NCBI GenBank assembly: GCA_934086145.1
Contig: CAKOHV010000010.1
Location: forward strand, 1-55,508
Reading direction: 5' to 3'
DNA from: an uncultured Bacilli bacterium
GTDB lineage: Bacteria; Bacillota_I; Bacilli_A; RF39; UBA660
Length of the DNA stretch: 55,508 nt
How positions within the stretch are numbered: the first letter of the stretch is position 1; the number at the start of each line of letters is the position of its first letter. The notes under the pieces were generated by a model. The model was not told the origin of the DNA. It saw only the letters and a program-made list of their open reading frames with translations, and searched no databases. The position numbers and the translations under genes are program-made. This document shows, in pieces, positions 33,273-42,289 of the stretch.

Positions 33273-33842
33273 ATCTATAATATTTAAAATTTCTTCTTTA
33301 CCTTTACGTGTCATTGAAGAGAAATACACAATATTATCATTCTCTCCTAATTCAAAAGATTCTTTTAAGACTTTTTCTATTTTACTTCGTTCACTTTGTT
33401 TAACTTTGTCATACTTAGTTGCAACAATAGTCACATTTAGTTTGTAATATTTCATAAAGTTAAACATCAATAAGTCATCTTCTGTTGGTTTATGTCTATA
33501 ATCAACTAATAGAAATACTCTTTTTAAATTTTGACGATTAATTAAATATTCTTCTATCATTAAGCCAAATTTCTTCTGGGTATCTTTATTAACCATGGCA
33601 TAACCATAACCAGGGACATCAACTAAATAATATTTTTCATTTACTAAGTAAAAATTAAGTGTTTGTGTTTTTCCTGGTGTTGCACTAGTTCTTGCTAAAT
33701 TTTTTCGTGACACAATTGTGTTTATAAAGGAACTTTTTCCCACATTACTTCTGCCAACTAATAGAAATTCTGGTTTTTGATCATCAGGATATTGACTCAT
33801 TCTAACAGCTACTGTCTTTAAAGAAACAGAGTCTATTTTCAT
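33261..33842 (-). CDS. engB: ribosome biogenesis GTPase EngB (YsxC/YihA)
   Basis: GTP-binding protein for 50S assembly, 193 residues (normal). Motifs in order: GRSNVGKSSFIN (G1), ATPGKTQTLNF (G2), DVPGYGYA (G3), ATKYDKV (G4) and a YFSSMTRKGKEE C-terminal helix (G5). ATG 33842 is chosen: GGGTGG lies five bases upstream, and the GTG at 33851 overlaps that site. It follows the membrane protein gene by 66 bases on the same strand and has its own terminator. Confidence 0.97.
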   Translation of the reverse strand: MKIDSVSLKTVAVRMSQYPDDQKPEFLLVGRSNVGKSSFINTIVSRKNLARTSATPGKTQTLNFYLVNEKYYLVDVPGYGYAMVNKDTQKKFGLMIEEYLINRQNLKRVFLLVDYRHKPTEDDLLMFNFMKYYKLNVTIVATKYDKVKQSERSKIEKVLKESFELGENDNIVYFSSMTRKGKEEILNIIDRCL

Positions 33843-33908
33843 ACATACCACCCACGTTCAATAATTATATATGAAAAATGGCATTTTGGCAAGAAACAAG
33901 TTTTAGCT

Positions 33909-34424
33909 CTATTTTTCACCACTATATATTTCAATACTATCAAGGATGGTTTCGACATTATCAATTAAAATATCAAAGTATTCACTACTTGCATTAAAAG
34001 TTACAAACAATAAAATATTATCTTTTTTATAAATAGTTACTAAACATTGTTCTTCTCCATCTTCATATAATACCTGGTATCCTTCATATGGTGTATCCTT
34101 CGTCTTTTGCATAATCTTCTTATAGCCTTCATTCTGATTTTCTACACTATACAATAGATCGTTTATAATATCTTTTAATTGAATATCAATATAACTTTGT
34201 TCTAACTCTTTATAAGTTATTTTTATACTACTTTTACTTTTTTTATGAACTAACTTTTCTTCTTTAAATTGCCATGTTGTATCATATTTAACCTTATAAT
34301 AATCATTTTGATAATTTTTAAGTTCTACTTGCTTACTACTTAAAAACAAAATTACTAATAATAAACTGATACCTAAAGCCATTATAAATAAAATTATTGG
34401 CCACTTTTCTTTTATCTTTTTCAT
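33909..34424 (-). CDS. single-pass membrane protein of unknown function
   Basis: Protein of 171 residues with a basic start (MKKIKEKW) and one membrane helix at about 9-29 (PIILFIMALGISLLLVILFL). The remainder, about 140 residues, is predicted outside the cell, mixed alpha/beta, with strand-like YNDYYKVKYDTTWQF, then a helix and VTIYKKDNILLFVTFNASSE. The layout recalls small PsbP-like or lipoprotein-like extracytoplasmic domains, but I do not recognise a family. Two bases after the pseudoprotease gene, so the two proteins are probably made together and may interact. Confidence 0.8.
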   Translation of the reverse strand: MKKIKEKWPIILFIMALGISLLLVILFLSSKQVELKNYQNDYYKVKYDTTWQFKEEKLVHKKSKSSIKITYKELEQSYIDIQLKDIINDLLYSVENQNEGYKKIMQKTKDTPYEGYQVLYEDGEEQCLVTIYKKDNILLFVTFNASSEYFDILIDNVETILDSIEIYSGEK

Positions 34425-34426
34425 TT

Positions 34427-36007
34427 TTAATTCTCCGTAATAACTATGATTAAATACCCTAAGGAATTTTTGATAATAACTTCTCTGTCGCCATTTTTAT
34501 ATATTTTCTTATTATTGGCAGTATAAATACATTCATAGCCTTCATCTTCTAAAGCTGTTTCAAAATCTATCGTTAAGACTAATGAATCCAGTGCTTTAAC
34601 ACTATTTTTATATCTTAGACTAACTAACCCATCTTCATAACTGGCTTTAACTAATTCTAATTGTAAATTTTCTTCTAACTGCCCTATTTTTTTTATTTCA
34701 TTCCATTTCTTTTCTGGAATATTATTTATAGTTTCTTCTTCCTTAATATCAAAATAATACTTATCCTTTAATTCGTCTATTCCCACATATTCAATTTTTT
34801 CAAAAGCCGTATTAATTAATTTATCCTGTACTTCTTCTAGATACTTAGTACTATTAGCTTCAGCTAAAGTAGCATTTATAACATTACTCGTATTAAACCC
34901 AATTACTTGGCCTTCTTTGTTATATAAAGCACTTCCTACATCGCTATTTGCTAAAGAAAAATTACTCTTTATAACATCATTACTACTACCTAAATAAGTT
35001 CCATAATTAACACTAAAACTACTATTATTTTTACTAGTTATCGTAAAAACATTTTCTTTACTATTAATTGTCTTACTAAATTGAACTGGTTCGCCAGCTT
35101 CTTCCGTTAATTTTATTAAAGCAATATCATACTTTGTATCAACAGTTACAACACCACTTATCTTATAAACATTGCCATTTGTATCATTAACATAAATAAA
35201 TTCACTAGTATTTAACATCTGTAAAAATAAGGACCACGTTGTTGCAATAACACCTTTTCTTATGAAAAAACCACTTCCATAACTATTAACATCAGCATTA
35301 CTTACCGCACTAATAGAGACGTTCTGTTCATGATATTTTTCATAAAATTCCCTTAATTTTTCTTCACTTACATCCTCACTTCCGGCAATAGTAATACTAT
35401 TAAATTTACCGCCGACATTATCTCCATTATCTTCATCATTTCCAATTTGCTTAAAATATTCACTGATCTTATCGCCAGTTGTAAAAGATGCAATATATAA
35501 GCGTAGAACATTTCGAACTCGTTTAAGATAAAAAGTTAAGACCATATCATTCTTTTGACCATCCTTTAAAACGTTACTTAAATAAACATAACTTAATGTT
35601 CCATCAGAAATATCAGTCGTATAAATATATTTTATATAATCATAACTTAAATCACTAGCATATAAATTTTTAATAAAGGACTCAATTAAAATACTAGAAG
35701 TCAAAGTATCAAAACCATTTGTATCACTTAATACTCCTTCATTCATAAGCCTTTGTCTTTTTACTTCATAGCTCTCATTACCAAAAATAATCTCTAATAA
35801 AGACTTAGTATAACTTTTTACTTCTTCATCGCTATTTTTAGCACTTACAAAATCAGCATTTATCATATAGGAAGAGTTAGTTTCATTTATTAAAGTCCCA
35901 ACTTTATCTGCTAAATCTATTTTAGTTGGATCAATAACAAATTCTTTAGCCACTACAACATTACTAAACAACAATAAACTAATTATTAAAAAGAATCTTT
36001 TTTTCAT
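34427..36007 (-). CDS. secreted trypsin-fold protein lacking catalytic residues
   Basis: Protein of 526 residues with a cleavable-looking signal peptide (MKKRFFLIISLLLFSNVVVA, cleavage after A20). About 20-210 is unrecognised. About 235-400 follows the trypsin/HtrA pattern: GSGFFIRKGVIATTWSLF (where proteases have TNxHV, His replaced), YDIALIKL (Asp kept), and NSDVGSALYNKEGQVIGFNT (where proteases have GNSGGP; the nucleophile position reads Val). His and Ser are absent, so it is probably an inactive binding protein. The C-terminal 120 residues are unrecognised. Middle of a three-gene envelope cluster, 12 bases after the zincin gene. Confidence 0.82.
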   Translation of the reverse strand: MKKRFFLIISLLLFSNVVVAKEFVIDPTKIDLADKVGTLINETNSSYMINADFVSAKNSDEEVKSYTKSLLEIIFGNESYEVKRQRLMNEGVLSDTNGFDTLTSSILIESFIKNLYASDLSYDYIKYIYTTDISDGTLSYVYLSNVLKDGQKNDMVLTFYLKRVRNVLRLYIASFTTGDKISEYFKQIGNDEDNGDNVGGKFNSITIAGSEDVSEEKLREFYEKYHEQNVSISAVSNADVNSYGSGFFIRKGVIATTWSLFLQMLNTSEFIYVNDTNGNVYKISGVVTVDTKYDIALIKLTEEAGEPVQFSKTINSKENVFTITSKNNSSFSVNYGTYLGSSNDVIKSNFSLANSDVGSALYNKEGQVIGFNTSNVINATLAEANSTKYLEEVQDKLINTAFEKIEYVGIDELKDKYYFDIKEEETINNIPEKKWNEIKKIGQLEENLQLELVKASYEDGLVSLRYKNSVKALDSLVLTIDFETALEDEGYECIYTANNKKIYKNGDREVIIKNSLGYLIIVITEN

Positions 36008-36019
36008 ATTATCACCATT

Positions 36020-37561
36020 CTATAGGTATTTTTTTAAGGCATTTACAATATAAGTACTAGCCGGCGCTGCAGAGCTTCCATTTAAATAAACATCATGGAA
36101 AGCTTCGGCTATTGTTTCATCATAGATATATTCTCCACTTTCATCTTTAGCTAAAGCATACGTTGAAATACTTCCTCTAAAGGCATCATAGCTTATTGCT
36201 GCCCCATACGTTTTTGTATACTCATTGTAAGCTTCTTTAATAACTTGATTACTAAAATTACCTTCATTAAAATCGCCATAAACAGTATACATTAAACGAT
36301 ATTTACCCGCTGAAACAAAGGTCATATCACTCGTTTTATAATAATTTAACATTGCTACATATGATAAATAATGACCAAATTCATGAGCTACCGCACTACT
36401 ACGCGTCGCTCCTTTAGGAAAATATCCCGTTTTAGCTCCATAATCTACCGAATTTCTTATCTTAGAAGGATTCAAAAAATACTTAGTATTCAAAATTATT
36501 TGTGTTTTTATTCCCACTGGATAACCAGAAGAAGACTTACTTGTTGCAAACGTAAACAATGGCATAAAAGCTGCCATATAAGTTGCAGAAGAGCCAACAT
36601 TAGCTAAAGTTAAATTCGTTAAATAACCATGGGCATTAGGAAAATTATTATATATATACGCTGCTACATTTCGTAACTCTTTAGCAAACGTTATATCCAT
36701 TTCACACAAATTAACAGCCGTAATACCATAATTATTAACTATTTCATTTTCAATATTAACTATTTCTTGAGAACACTTACTTTTTTGCTTCTCGCTATCG
36801 GCGGCAATCAATTTCAAAACATCGTCTTTACCAGTTAAAACCGTTTGTTTAAAATACTGATTATCATAGATAACCGATGTTAAATCAGAAGACGTTCTAA
36901 CCCCATTGTATCCCGACTTTGAAACCCCTTTATAATTAGCAAACTCATTTTCATTTTCCGACGGCGTTGTATTTTCATTACCACCTTGACTACTTCCTGT
37001 ATTATCGCTATTACTAGCAACTGAATTAGTTTGTTCTTCACGACCATCAAAATAATAATCTACTTTTAAACTCTTAATAACAAAAGAAATTAAAACAATC
37101 CATATACCTAAAAAGACCAAGCAAACTACTAAATCCATACTTATTTTCTTTTTAGGTTTCTTCTTACTTAAATTCTTTTGATCTTGACCAAAAGAACTAT
37201 TATTGGAAACTGTCCGCGTATTATTAAAATTATTGATATTATATCCTCCATAAGAATTATTTAAACTAGTTTGTTCTACTGAAAAAAATTGATTATGTTT
37301 ACTTTGATTAGATTGTTCAAACTGATTAGTTTGATTAAACTGACTACTTTGATTAAACTGGTCACCATAATTAAACTGCTTACTTTGCATATTTTGATTA
37401 TTGAAATTCATATTATTTACAAAATTAGTATCATAACTACTAAATTCATTATGTTGATTATTAAAATTATTGCCAAATTGATCCTGTTTCATATAATTTC
37501 CACATTTAGGACAAAAAGAAACTCCTTCAACTACTTCACTACCGCAACGAGAACACTTCAT
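36020..37561 (-). CDS. zinc-ribbon, membrane, extracellular zincin protein
   Basis: Protein of 513 residues. Residues 1-25 are a zinc ribbon (CSRCGSEV and FCPKCGNYM). About 26-135 is low complexity, Asn/Gln-rich with FNQ/SNQ repeats. A basic KKKPKKK stop is followed by one membrane helix at about 141-165 (DLVVCLVFLGIWIVLISFVI). The outer part (about 170-513) holds a metallopeptidase signature, SSAVAHEFGHYLSYV (HExxH) near 395, with a likely third ligand in ETIAEAFHDVY near 483. A zinc-ribbon-headed, membrane-tethered peptidase with its active site outside. First gene of the cluster with 34427 and 33909; substrate unknown. Confidence 0.83.
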   Translation of the reverse strand: MKCSRCGSEVVEGVSFCPKCGNYMKQDQFGNNFNNQHNEFSSYDTNFVNNMNFNNQNMQSKQFNYGDQFNQSSQFNQTNQFEQSNQSKHNQFFSVEQTSLNNSYGGYNINNFNNTRTVSNNSSFGQDQKNLSKKKPKKKISMDLVVCLVFLGIWIVLISFVIKSLKVDYYFDGREEQTNSVASNSDNTGSSQGGNENTTPSENENEFANYKGVSKSGYNGVRTSSDLTSVIYDNQYFKQTVLTGKDDVLKLIAADSEKQKSKCSQEIVNIENEIVNNYGITAVNLCEMDITFAKELRNVAAYIYNNFPNAHGYLTNLTLANVGSSATYMAAFMPLFTFATSKSSSGYPVGIKTQIILNTKYFLNPSKIRNSVDYGAKTGYFPKGATRSSAVAHEFGHYLSYVAMLNYYKTSDMTFVSAGKYRLMYTVYGDFNEGNFSNQVIKEAYNEYTKTYGAAISYDAFRGSISTYALAKDESGEYIYDETIAEAFHDVYLNGSSAAPASTYIVNALKKYL

Positions 37562-37593
37562 ATTCCATCCTCCATTTTATAAATTATAACATA

Positions 37594-37618
37594 TTAAAAA
37601 AGTGCTATAAAGCACTTT
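37594..37618 (-). terminator. terminator of ftsK
   Basis: AAAGTGCT and AGCACTTT arms around ATAA, followed on the minus strand by TTTTAATA. Five bases past the ftsK stop. Confidence 0.75.
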
Positions 37619-37622
37619 ATCA

Positions 37623-39902
37623 TTAATCTGCTTTTGGTTGACCATCTTTTCCAATCAAAACTTCTCGTGGTTTACTACCATTAGCTGGGCCAATAATTCC
37701 TCGATCTTCAAGTAAGTCAACGATTCTAGCCGCTCTATTGTATCCAAGTCTAAATCTTCGTTGTAATAAAGAAGCACTAACTTTACCAGTTTCAACGGCA
37801 AATTCGACAATTTCATTATATAAAGGATCGTCATAGTTTTCTTTATCTTCACTAACAGGATTATGTTCTTCTTCTACTGCTCTATTTAAAGAATCATCAT
37901 AAACCGCTGATTGTTGCCCACAAACATGTTCAATAACACGGGCAATTTCATCATCTGTTATAAAACATCCTTGAACTCTGGTTGGCGTATTTTCGCCCAT
38001 TGGTAAGTAAAGCATATCACCTTTTCCTAATAACTTTTCAGCACCGGCGGCATCAAGAATAGTACGTGAATCAACAAATGAAGCAACAGCAAACGCAATT
38101 CTTGATGGAATATTAGCTTTAATAACACCGGTAATTACATTAGTACTTGGTCTTTGAGTAGCAACAATTAAGTGAATACCAGCTGCACGAGCTAATTGAG
38201 TAATTCTTTGAATTGAAGCCTCTACTTCCTTAGAAGCTACCATCATCAAATCGGCTAACTCATCAATAATAACTACAATATAAGGCATTTTTTCTAAAGA
38301 ACATGTTGGATCTTGTTCCTTTTGCTTATCAACATATTGATTATATTCTTCAACTTTTTTAACGCCACTTTCTGCAAATGTTTCATAACGATCATCCATA
38401 ATTGCCACTATTCTTTGTAAAGCTGTACTGGCCTTCTTAGGATCAGTAACAACTGGCCATAATAAATGAGGAACCCCATTATAATTAGACATTTCAACTT
38501 TTTTAGGGTCTACTAAAACTAATTTTACTTGATCTGGACGATATCTCATCAAAATTGAAGCAATAATACTATTCATACAAACAGATTTACCGGAACCAGT
38601 AGAACCAGCTACTAATAAGTGTGGCATCTTTGCAATATCAGCTGTTTGAACACGACCCATTAAGTCTTTACCTAAAGCAACCAAGATTTTAGCACCTTCT
38701 TGATTCTTAGGAATATTTCCTAAAACCTCACGAATTTTAACAGCACTAATTGATGGATTAGGAATTTCAATACCTACGGTACTCTTTCCAGGAATTGGAG
38801 CTTCAATAGAAACACTCTTAGCGGCCAAAGCAAGAGCTATTTCTTTATCCAAAGATTCAATTCTACTAACCTTTGTTCCACTATGGATAGCTACCTCATA
38901 CTGCGTTACAGCTGGTCCCACATGGATTTCTACAACCGTTCCTTTAATTTGGAAATCACTTAAAACACGCTCCAAAATTATCTTATTACTCTTTGTAAAT
39001 TCATTATTAACATTTTTTTGTTTAGGAACTTCATCTAATAAATTAATACTTGGTAAAGTATAAACCCCTCTTTTAGTTGCCACTGGTTCTAAAGAAGGAA
39101 GTGGTACTGTTTCTTCTTTAATCATTGAAGCAACCGTCACTGGCGTTACTGGAACATGCGTTGTAGCAGCCAAAGCTTCTTCCTTTCTTTTTAAAGAATT
39201 AGTATCGACATTCGTATTAGTTAATTCACTTAAACTAATAGGTCCTTCCTCAATAACTTCGCCTGACTCATCTTCCTCATCATCATCGTCATCTGACTCT
39301 CTATCTCTAAATGATAATAATTTTTCTCGAATATTATTTAAAACATCACTCAAATTAACATCAAACATTAATACAATTCCAAAAATAGTTAAAGCAACTA
39401 AAACAATAATTGCTCCTACTTTACCAAATAAAGTATCTAAAACAAAAGCTATTGCGCCTCCTATAATACCGCCACCAATATTAATACTCTCTTGCCCAGA
39501 AGTAAAAATTGAAGCATTTGTTCCCATCGTTGAAATTCTACTTTGATAACTATCCATTGTCTTCGTTATTATTTGATTAGGCTCGTAGGCATTAATAAAA
39601 CCAAAATGAGCTCCAACTAATACAACAATAATTAATATATAAAAACCAATAAGTCTTGCGGTAAAAAATTCTGGTAACTTTCTTTTAAGTAGCATATAAC
39701 CACCCATAAATAAAACTACTAACTGAATAAGAAGCCATAACTCACCAACTAAAAACATAGCAAATTTCTTAATCAAAGCTCCTACTGGTCCAAATCCAAA
39801 TCCTAATATCCCAATTAATATTAAGAGTAAACCAATTAATTCCGAACTATAATTAAACTGACTTTTCTCTTTTTCTTTTGATGTTTTTTTCTTTTTAGCC
39901 AT
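37623..39902 (-). CDS. ftsK: DNA translocase FtsK/SpoIIIE
   Basis: Septum-located DNA pump that clears chromosome from the closing division site. Of 759 residues, normal for Firmicute SpoIIIE/SftA-size proteins. Four membrane helices lie within 1-190 (first two at about 22-45 and 50-75), then an acidic linker (ESDDDDDEEDESGE). The motor has Walker A GSTGSGKS near 432, Walker B VVIIDELADLMM and LIVATQRPSTNV. The C-terminal winged helix (gamma domain) reads SLLQRRFRLGYNRAARIVDL. Distinct from the EssC proteins, which have three motor domains and FHA heads. Single-gene unit with its own terminator. Confidence 0.97.
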   Translation of the reverse strand: MAKKKKTSKEKEKSQFNYSSELIGLLLILIGILGFGFGPVGALIKKFAMFLVGELWLLIQLVVLFMGGYMLLKRKLPEFFTARLIGFYILIIVVLVGAHFGFINAYEPNQIITKTMDSYQSRISTMGTNASIFTSGQESINIGGGIIGGAIAFVLDTLFGKVGAIIVLVALTIFGIVLMFDVNLSDVLNNIREKLLSFRDRESDDDDDEEDESGEVIEEGPISLSELTNTNVDTNSLKRKEEALAATTHVPVTPVTVASMIKEETVPLPSLEPVATKRGVYTLPSINLLDEVPKQKNVNNEFTKSNKIILERVLSDFQIKGTVVEIHVGPAVTQYEVAIHSGTKVSRIESLDKEIALALAAKSVSIEAPIPGKSTVGIEIPNPSISAVKIREVLGNIPKNQEGAKILVALGKDLMGRVQTADIAKMPHLLVAGSTGSGKSVCMNSIIASILMRYRPDQVKLVLVDPKKVEMSNYNGVPHLLWPVVTDPKKASTALQRIVAIMDDRYETFAESGVKKVEEYNQYVDKQKEQDPTCSLEKMPYIVVIIDELADLMMVASKEVEASIQRITQLARAAGIHLIVATQRPSTNVITGVIKANIPSRIAFAVASFVDSRTILDAAGAEKLLGKGDMLYLPMGENTPTRVQGCFITDDEIARVIEHVCGQQSAVYDDSLNRAVEEEHNPVSEDKENYDDPLYNEIVEFAVETGKVSASLLQRRFRLGYNRAARIVDLLEDRGIIGPANGSKPREVLIGKDGQPKAD

Positions 39903-40078
39903 ACTATCTCACCATATCAATTATATCCTAAATAAATTATAAAATCAAAAGAAAAAGAGGCATCTCCCCTTTTATTAACATAAAAATAAATTTAATAGTA
40001 TAATACTAGCTAAAATGTTTAAAATAAGCAGTATGAAGGGACTAATTTTTATGCTTAAGCTCTTTTTCCGAAAAGTCA

Positions 40079-40168
40079 TTAAATATAAGCTCCTACTATG
40101 ATAATTAATAGGATAAATAAGACTAAGATAATTGCTGGTCCTAAAGCATTATTTCCACAATGATTCAT
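40079..40168 (-). CDS. 29-residue YjcZ-like membrane microprotein
   Basis: Tiny gene on the minus strand: MNHCGNNALG, then PAIILVLFILLIIIVGAYI and TAA. It has an excellent ribosome-binding site, AGGAGG eight bases before the ATG. The Gly/Asn head followed by a single hydrophobic helix of the form A-I-I-L-V-L-F-I-L-L-I-I-I-V-G-A matches the YjcZ family of small Firmicute membrane proteins (in Bacillus often sporulation-linked). Role unknown here. Too short for usual gene callers. Divergent from prsA; it shares the roughly 125-base intergenic space with that gene's promoter. Confidence 0.78.
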   Translation of the reverse strand: MNHCGNNALGPAIILVLFILLIIIVGAYI

Positions 40169-40240
40169 AAATCATTCCTCCTTTATTTGTCTTTTCACTT
40201 ATATTCTATGGTTCTTAAATGATTTATGTGCTTGTTTTTC

Positions 40241-40269
40241 TTGTTTTTTGGATTAGAGGTTGCTATAAT
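40241..40269 (+). promoter_or_regulatory. promoter of the prsA-like gene
   Basis: TTGTTT at 40241-40246, 17-base spacer ending TGC, TATAAT at 40264-40269 (extended -10). The start codon follows 25 bases after. Confidence 0.75.
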
Positions 40270-40293
40270 TATAATTATGTTAAGGAGGAAAAC

Positions 40294-41349
40294 ATGAAAA
40301 AGAAGATTATTGTGTTAGCCCTTATCGTAACATTGATGTCAGGGTGTGGAAGTAAAATACCAAAATTATCAAATGGTGACGAAGCGGTCGTAACACTAAA
40401 AGATGGTTCAATGATTAGTGCCAATGAACTATACAACGAATTGAAGGATGACTATGCACTAGAAGCTTTGGTAAATATGGTTGATAAAAAGGTCTTAGAA
40501 GATAAATATAAAGATAAGAAGGAAGAAGCTACAAAAGCTGCTGAATCAACTATGAAACAACTTGAAGAAGCTTATGGCGATGATTTAGAGAGTGCAATTC
40601 AATATTACACTAATTATAATTCTAAAGAAGCTTATCAAGAATACTTATATTTAAATCATTTACAAAATTTAGCAATTACTGATTATTGTAAAGATCAAAT
40701 TACTGATAAAGAAATTAATAAGTATTATAAAGATGAAGTTGTTGGTGATATTAAAGTTAGTCATATTTTAATTACTGCTAAAGTAAAAGATGATATGACT
40801 GATGAAGAAAAGACTAAAGCTGAAACTGAAGCTAAAGACAAAATAACTTCTATAATTAATGAACTTAAAAAGACTGATTCTAAGAAAGTTGCTGAAAAAT
40901 TTGCTGAATTAGCGAAGAGCGAATCAGAAGATGAAAGCACTAAAGATAATGGTGGTTCTTTAGGATTTATTAATGTTGATACTTTAAGTTCTGATTATGA
41001 TGAACTTGTTAAAGCCGCATATAAATTAAAAGATGGTGCATTCTCTACTGACATTATTACAACTGAATTAGGATATCACGTAATTTTAAGAGTTGAAACA
41101 AAAGACAAAGCTCCTCTTGAAGATGTTAAGGATTCTATCGTTGAAAAATTAGCTGATCAATATCTTGAGAAGAATCAAGTAGCTAACATCAAATCTCTAC
41201 AACAAGTTAGAAAAGATTATGGCGTTGAATTCGTTGATACTGATTTGAAGTCTCAATATGCTAAATATATTCAAAATACTATTTCTGCATATGAAAAAAG
41301 TTCAAATACTGACAATTCTTCAAATAATTCTAGTAATTCAAGTAAATAA
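40294..41349 (+). CDS. prsA: PrsA-like peptidyl-prolyl isomerase lipoprotein
   Basis: Membrane-anchored extracellular foldase of 351 residues. The lipoprotein signal is clear: MKKKIIVLALIVTLMSGCGS, lipobox LMSG-C with the lipidated Cys at residue 18. An N-terminal SurA/PrsA-like helical part follows, then a parvulin (PpiC) domain: IKVSHILITAKV, FAELAKSESED, NGGSLGFINVD and TELGYHVILRV. A Ser/Asn-rich tail ends the protein. AAGGAGG stands just before ATG 40294; an in-frame ATG at 40219 lies before the promoter and is discarded. PrsA proteins help fold exported proteins, so it may serve the secreted enzymes nearby. Confidence 0.93.
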   Translation: MKKKIIVLALIVTLMSGCGSKIPKLSNGDEAVVTLKDGSMISANELYNELKDDYALEALVNMVDKKVLEDKYKDKKEEATKAAESTMKQLEEAYGDDLESAIQYYTNYNSKEAYQEYLYLNHLQNLAITDYCKDQITDKEINKYYKDEVVGDIKVSHILITAKVKDDMTDEEKTKAETEAKDKITSIINELKKTDSKKVAEKFAELAKSESEDESTKDNGGSLGFINVDTLSSDYDELVKAAYKLKDGAFSTDIITTELGYHVILRVETKDKAPLEDVKDSIVEKLADQYLEKNQVANIKSLQQVRKDYGVEFVDTDLKSQYAKYIQNTISAYEKSSNTDNSSNNSSNSSK

Positions 41350-41352
41350 AAA

Positions 41353-41378
41353 AATATTGCATTTGCAATATTTTTTTT
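41353..41378. terminator. bidirectional terminator between prsA and recX
   Basis: AATATTGC and GCAATATT arms around ATTT with an A-run before and a T-run after, ending the plus-strand prsA gene and the minus-strand recX gene, which converge here. Confidence 0.85.
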
Positions 41379-41380
41379 AT

Positions 41381-42154
41381 TTACTCACGATTATTAGCTA
41401 TTACCTCTTTTACTTCATCATAGGCAAAACCTTTACTTAGTAACTTACTAATAACTCTGGCTTCTAAATCATACCCACAATACTTCTTACTCAACTTCAT
41501 AATGTATTTCTCATATTCTTTAGCTATTAAATTATCTGGTTCTTCAAAAACGATATTATCTAAGACTTCATAGATATCACCATTTTCATATCCTAAATTA
41601 CTTAATTCATAAACCATTTTTTCTCTTAATTTAGCTTTACTAAATTTATGATTTAAACGTACTTTCTTTAAAACATACTTGTTAATACGTTCCCTCAATA
41701 AGTTCTTTTCTAATTTGGCTAAATAAAAAGTAATTACCTCATCACTAATTCCTAACTTACTTAAACTATTTCTTATTTTAGCTGGGCCATTAACTGTTAG
41801 ATTCATTTGTTCATTTATATAAAGTTCAGCATATTTCTTATCATTCACATAACCATCATTACTTAACTTTTCGATCGTTTTATCTACTAATGCTTTATCA
41901 TAAATTTTTAATAAATATTGTTGTACTTCTAACCTAGTTCTTAACCTTTTTTCAATATATTTTATAGCTATATAATAAGCTTCTAATTGATTATTATAGT
42001 TTAATATTTCATTTAAGAAGTCATCATCAAATTCTTTTTTACGTAATAATTCATACTTTACAATAACATCATCATATAACACATAGTTTTCTCTATTAGA
42101 TAAAGTAACTTTATACTTATTAGTATCCATTTTAGTATATTTAATTATTTTCAA
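41381..42154 (-). CDS. recX: RecX regulatory protein
   Basis: RecX binds RecA filaments and modulates recombination. Of 257 residues, built of three-helix repeats typical of the family: YIAIKYIEKRLRTRLEVQQY, VDKTIEKLSNDGYVNDKKYA, GPAKIRNSLSKLGIS and the C-terminal DLEARVISKLLSKGFAYDE. I choose a TTG start at 42154 (AGGTG five bases upstream). GTG 42163 overlaps that site; ATG 42130 would also be possible with loss of eight residues. Single gene, no recA nearby. Confidence 0.9.
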   Translation of the reverse strand: MKIIKYTKMDTNKYKVTLSNRENYVLYDDVIVKYELLRKKEFDDDFLNEILNYNNQLEAYYIAIKYIEKRLRTRLEVQQYLLKIYDKALVDKTIEKLSNDGYVNDKKYAELYINEQMNLTVNGPAKIRNSLSKLGISDEVITFYLAKLEKNLLRERINKYVLKKVRLNHKFSKAKLREKMVYELSNLGYENGDIYEVLDNIVFEEPDNLIAKEYEKYIMKLSKKYCGYDLEARVISKLLSKGFAYDEVKEVIANNRE

Positions 42155-42184
42155 ACTTATCACCTTTTAAATTATATCAAACCT

Positions 42185-42226
42185 TTTCTTTTATAACAAG
42201 AACATTTGTTCTTGTTATAAAAGAAA
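42185..42226. repeat. perfect inverted repeat with 20-base arms
   Basis: TTTCTTTTATAACAAGAACA and its exact complement are separated by two bases, immediately upstream of recX. The length and perfection exceed those of the terminators in this window, and a terminator for the upstream gene already exists at 42254-42284. Candidate operator, cruciform or strong RNA hairpin in the recX leader. Confidence 0.7.
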
Positions 42227-42253
42227 TATTATTACTAAGTTATTACCCTTATA

Positions 42254-42284
42254 AAAACCAGAAATCATTATAATTTCTGGTTTT
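42254..42284 (-). terminator. terminator of the giant-protein operon
   Basis: AAAACCAGAAAT and ATTTCTGGTTTT arms (12 pairs) around seven bases, with T-rich ends, five bases past the stop of the 67-residue gene. Confidence 0.85.
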
Positions 42285-42289
42285 AAACT

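Noticed and set aside
36371..37582. Antisense frames over the zincin and its Asn/Gln-rich linker
   Set aside because: Arise from low-complexity sequence opposite a gene with signal and catalytic motifs.
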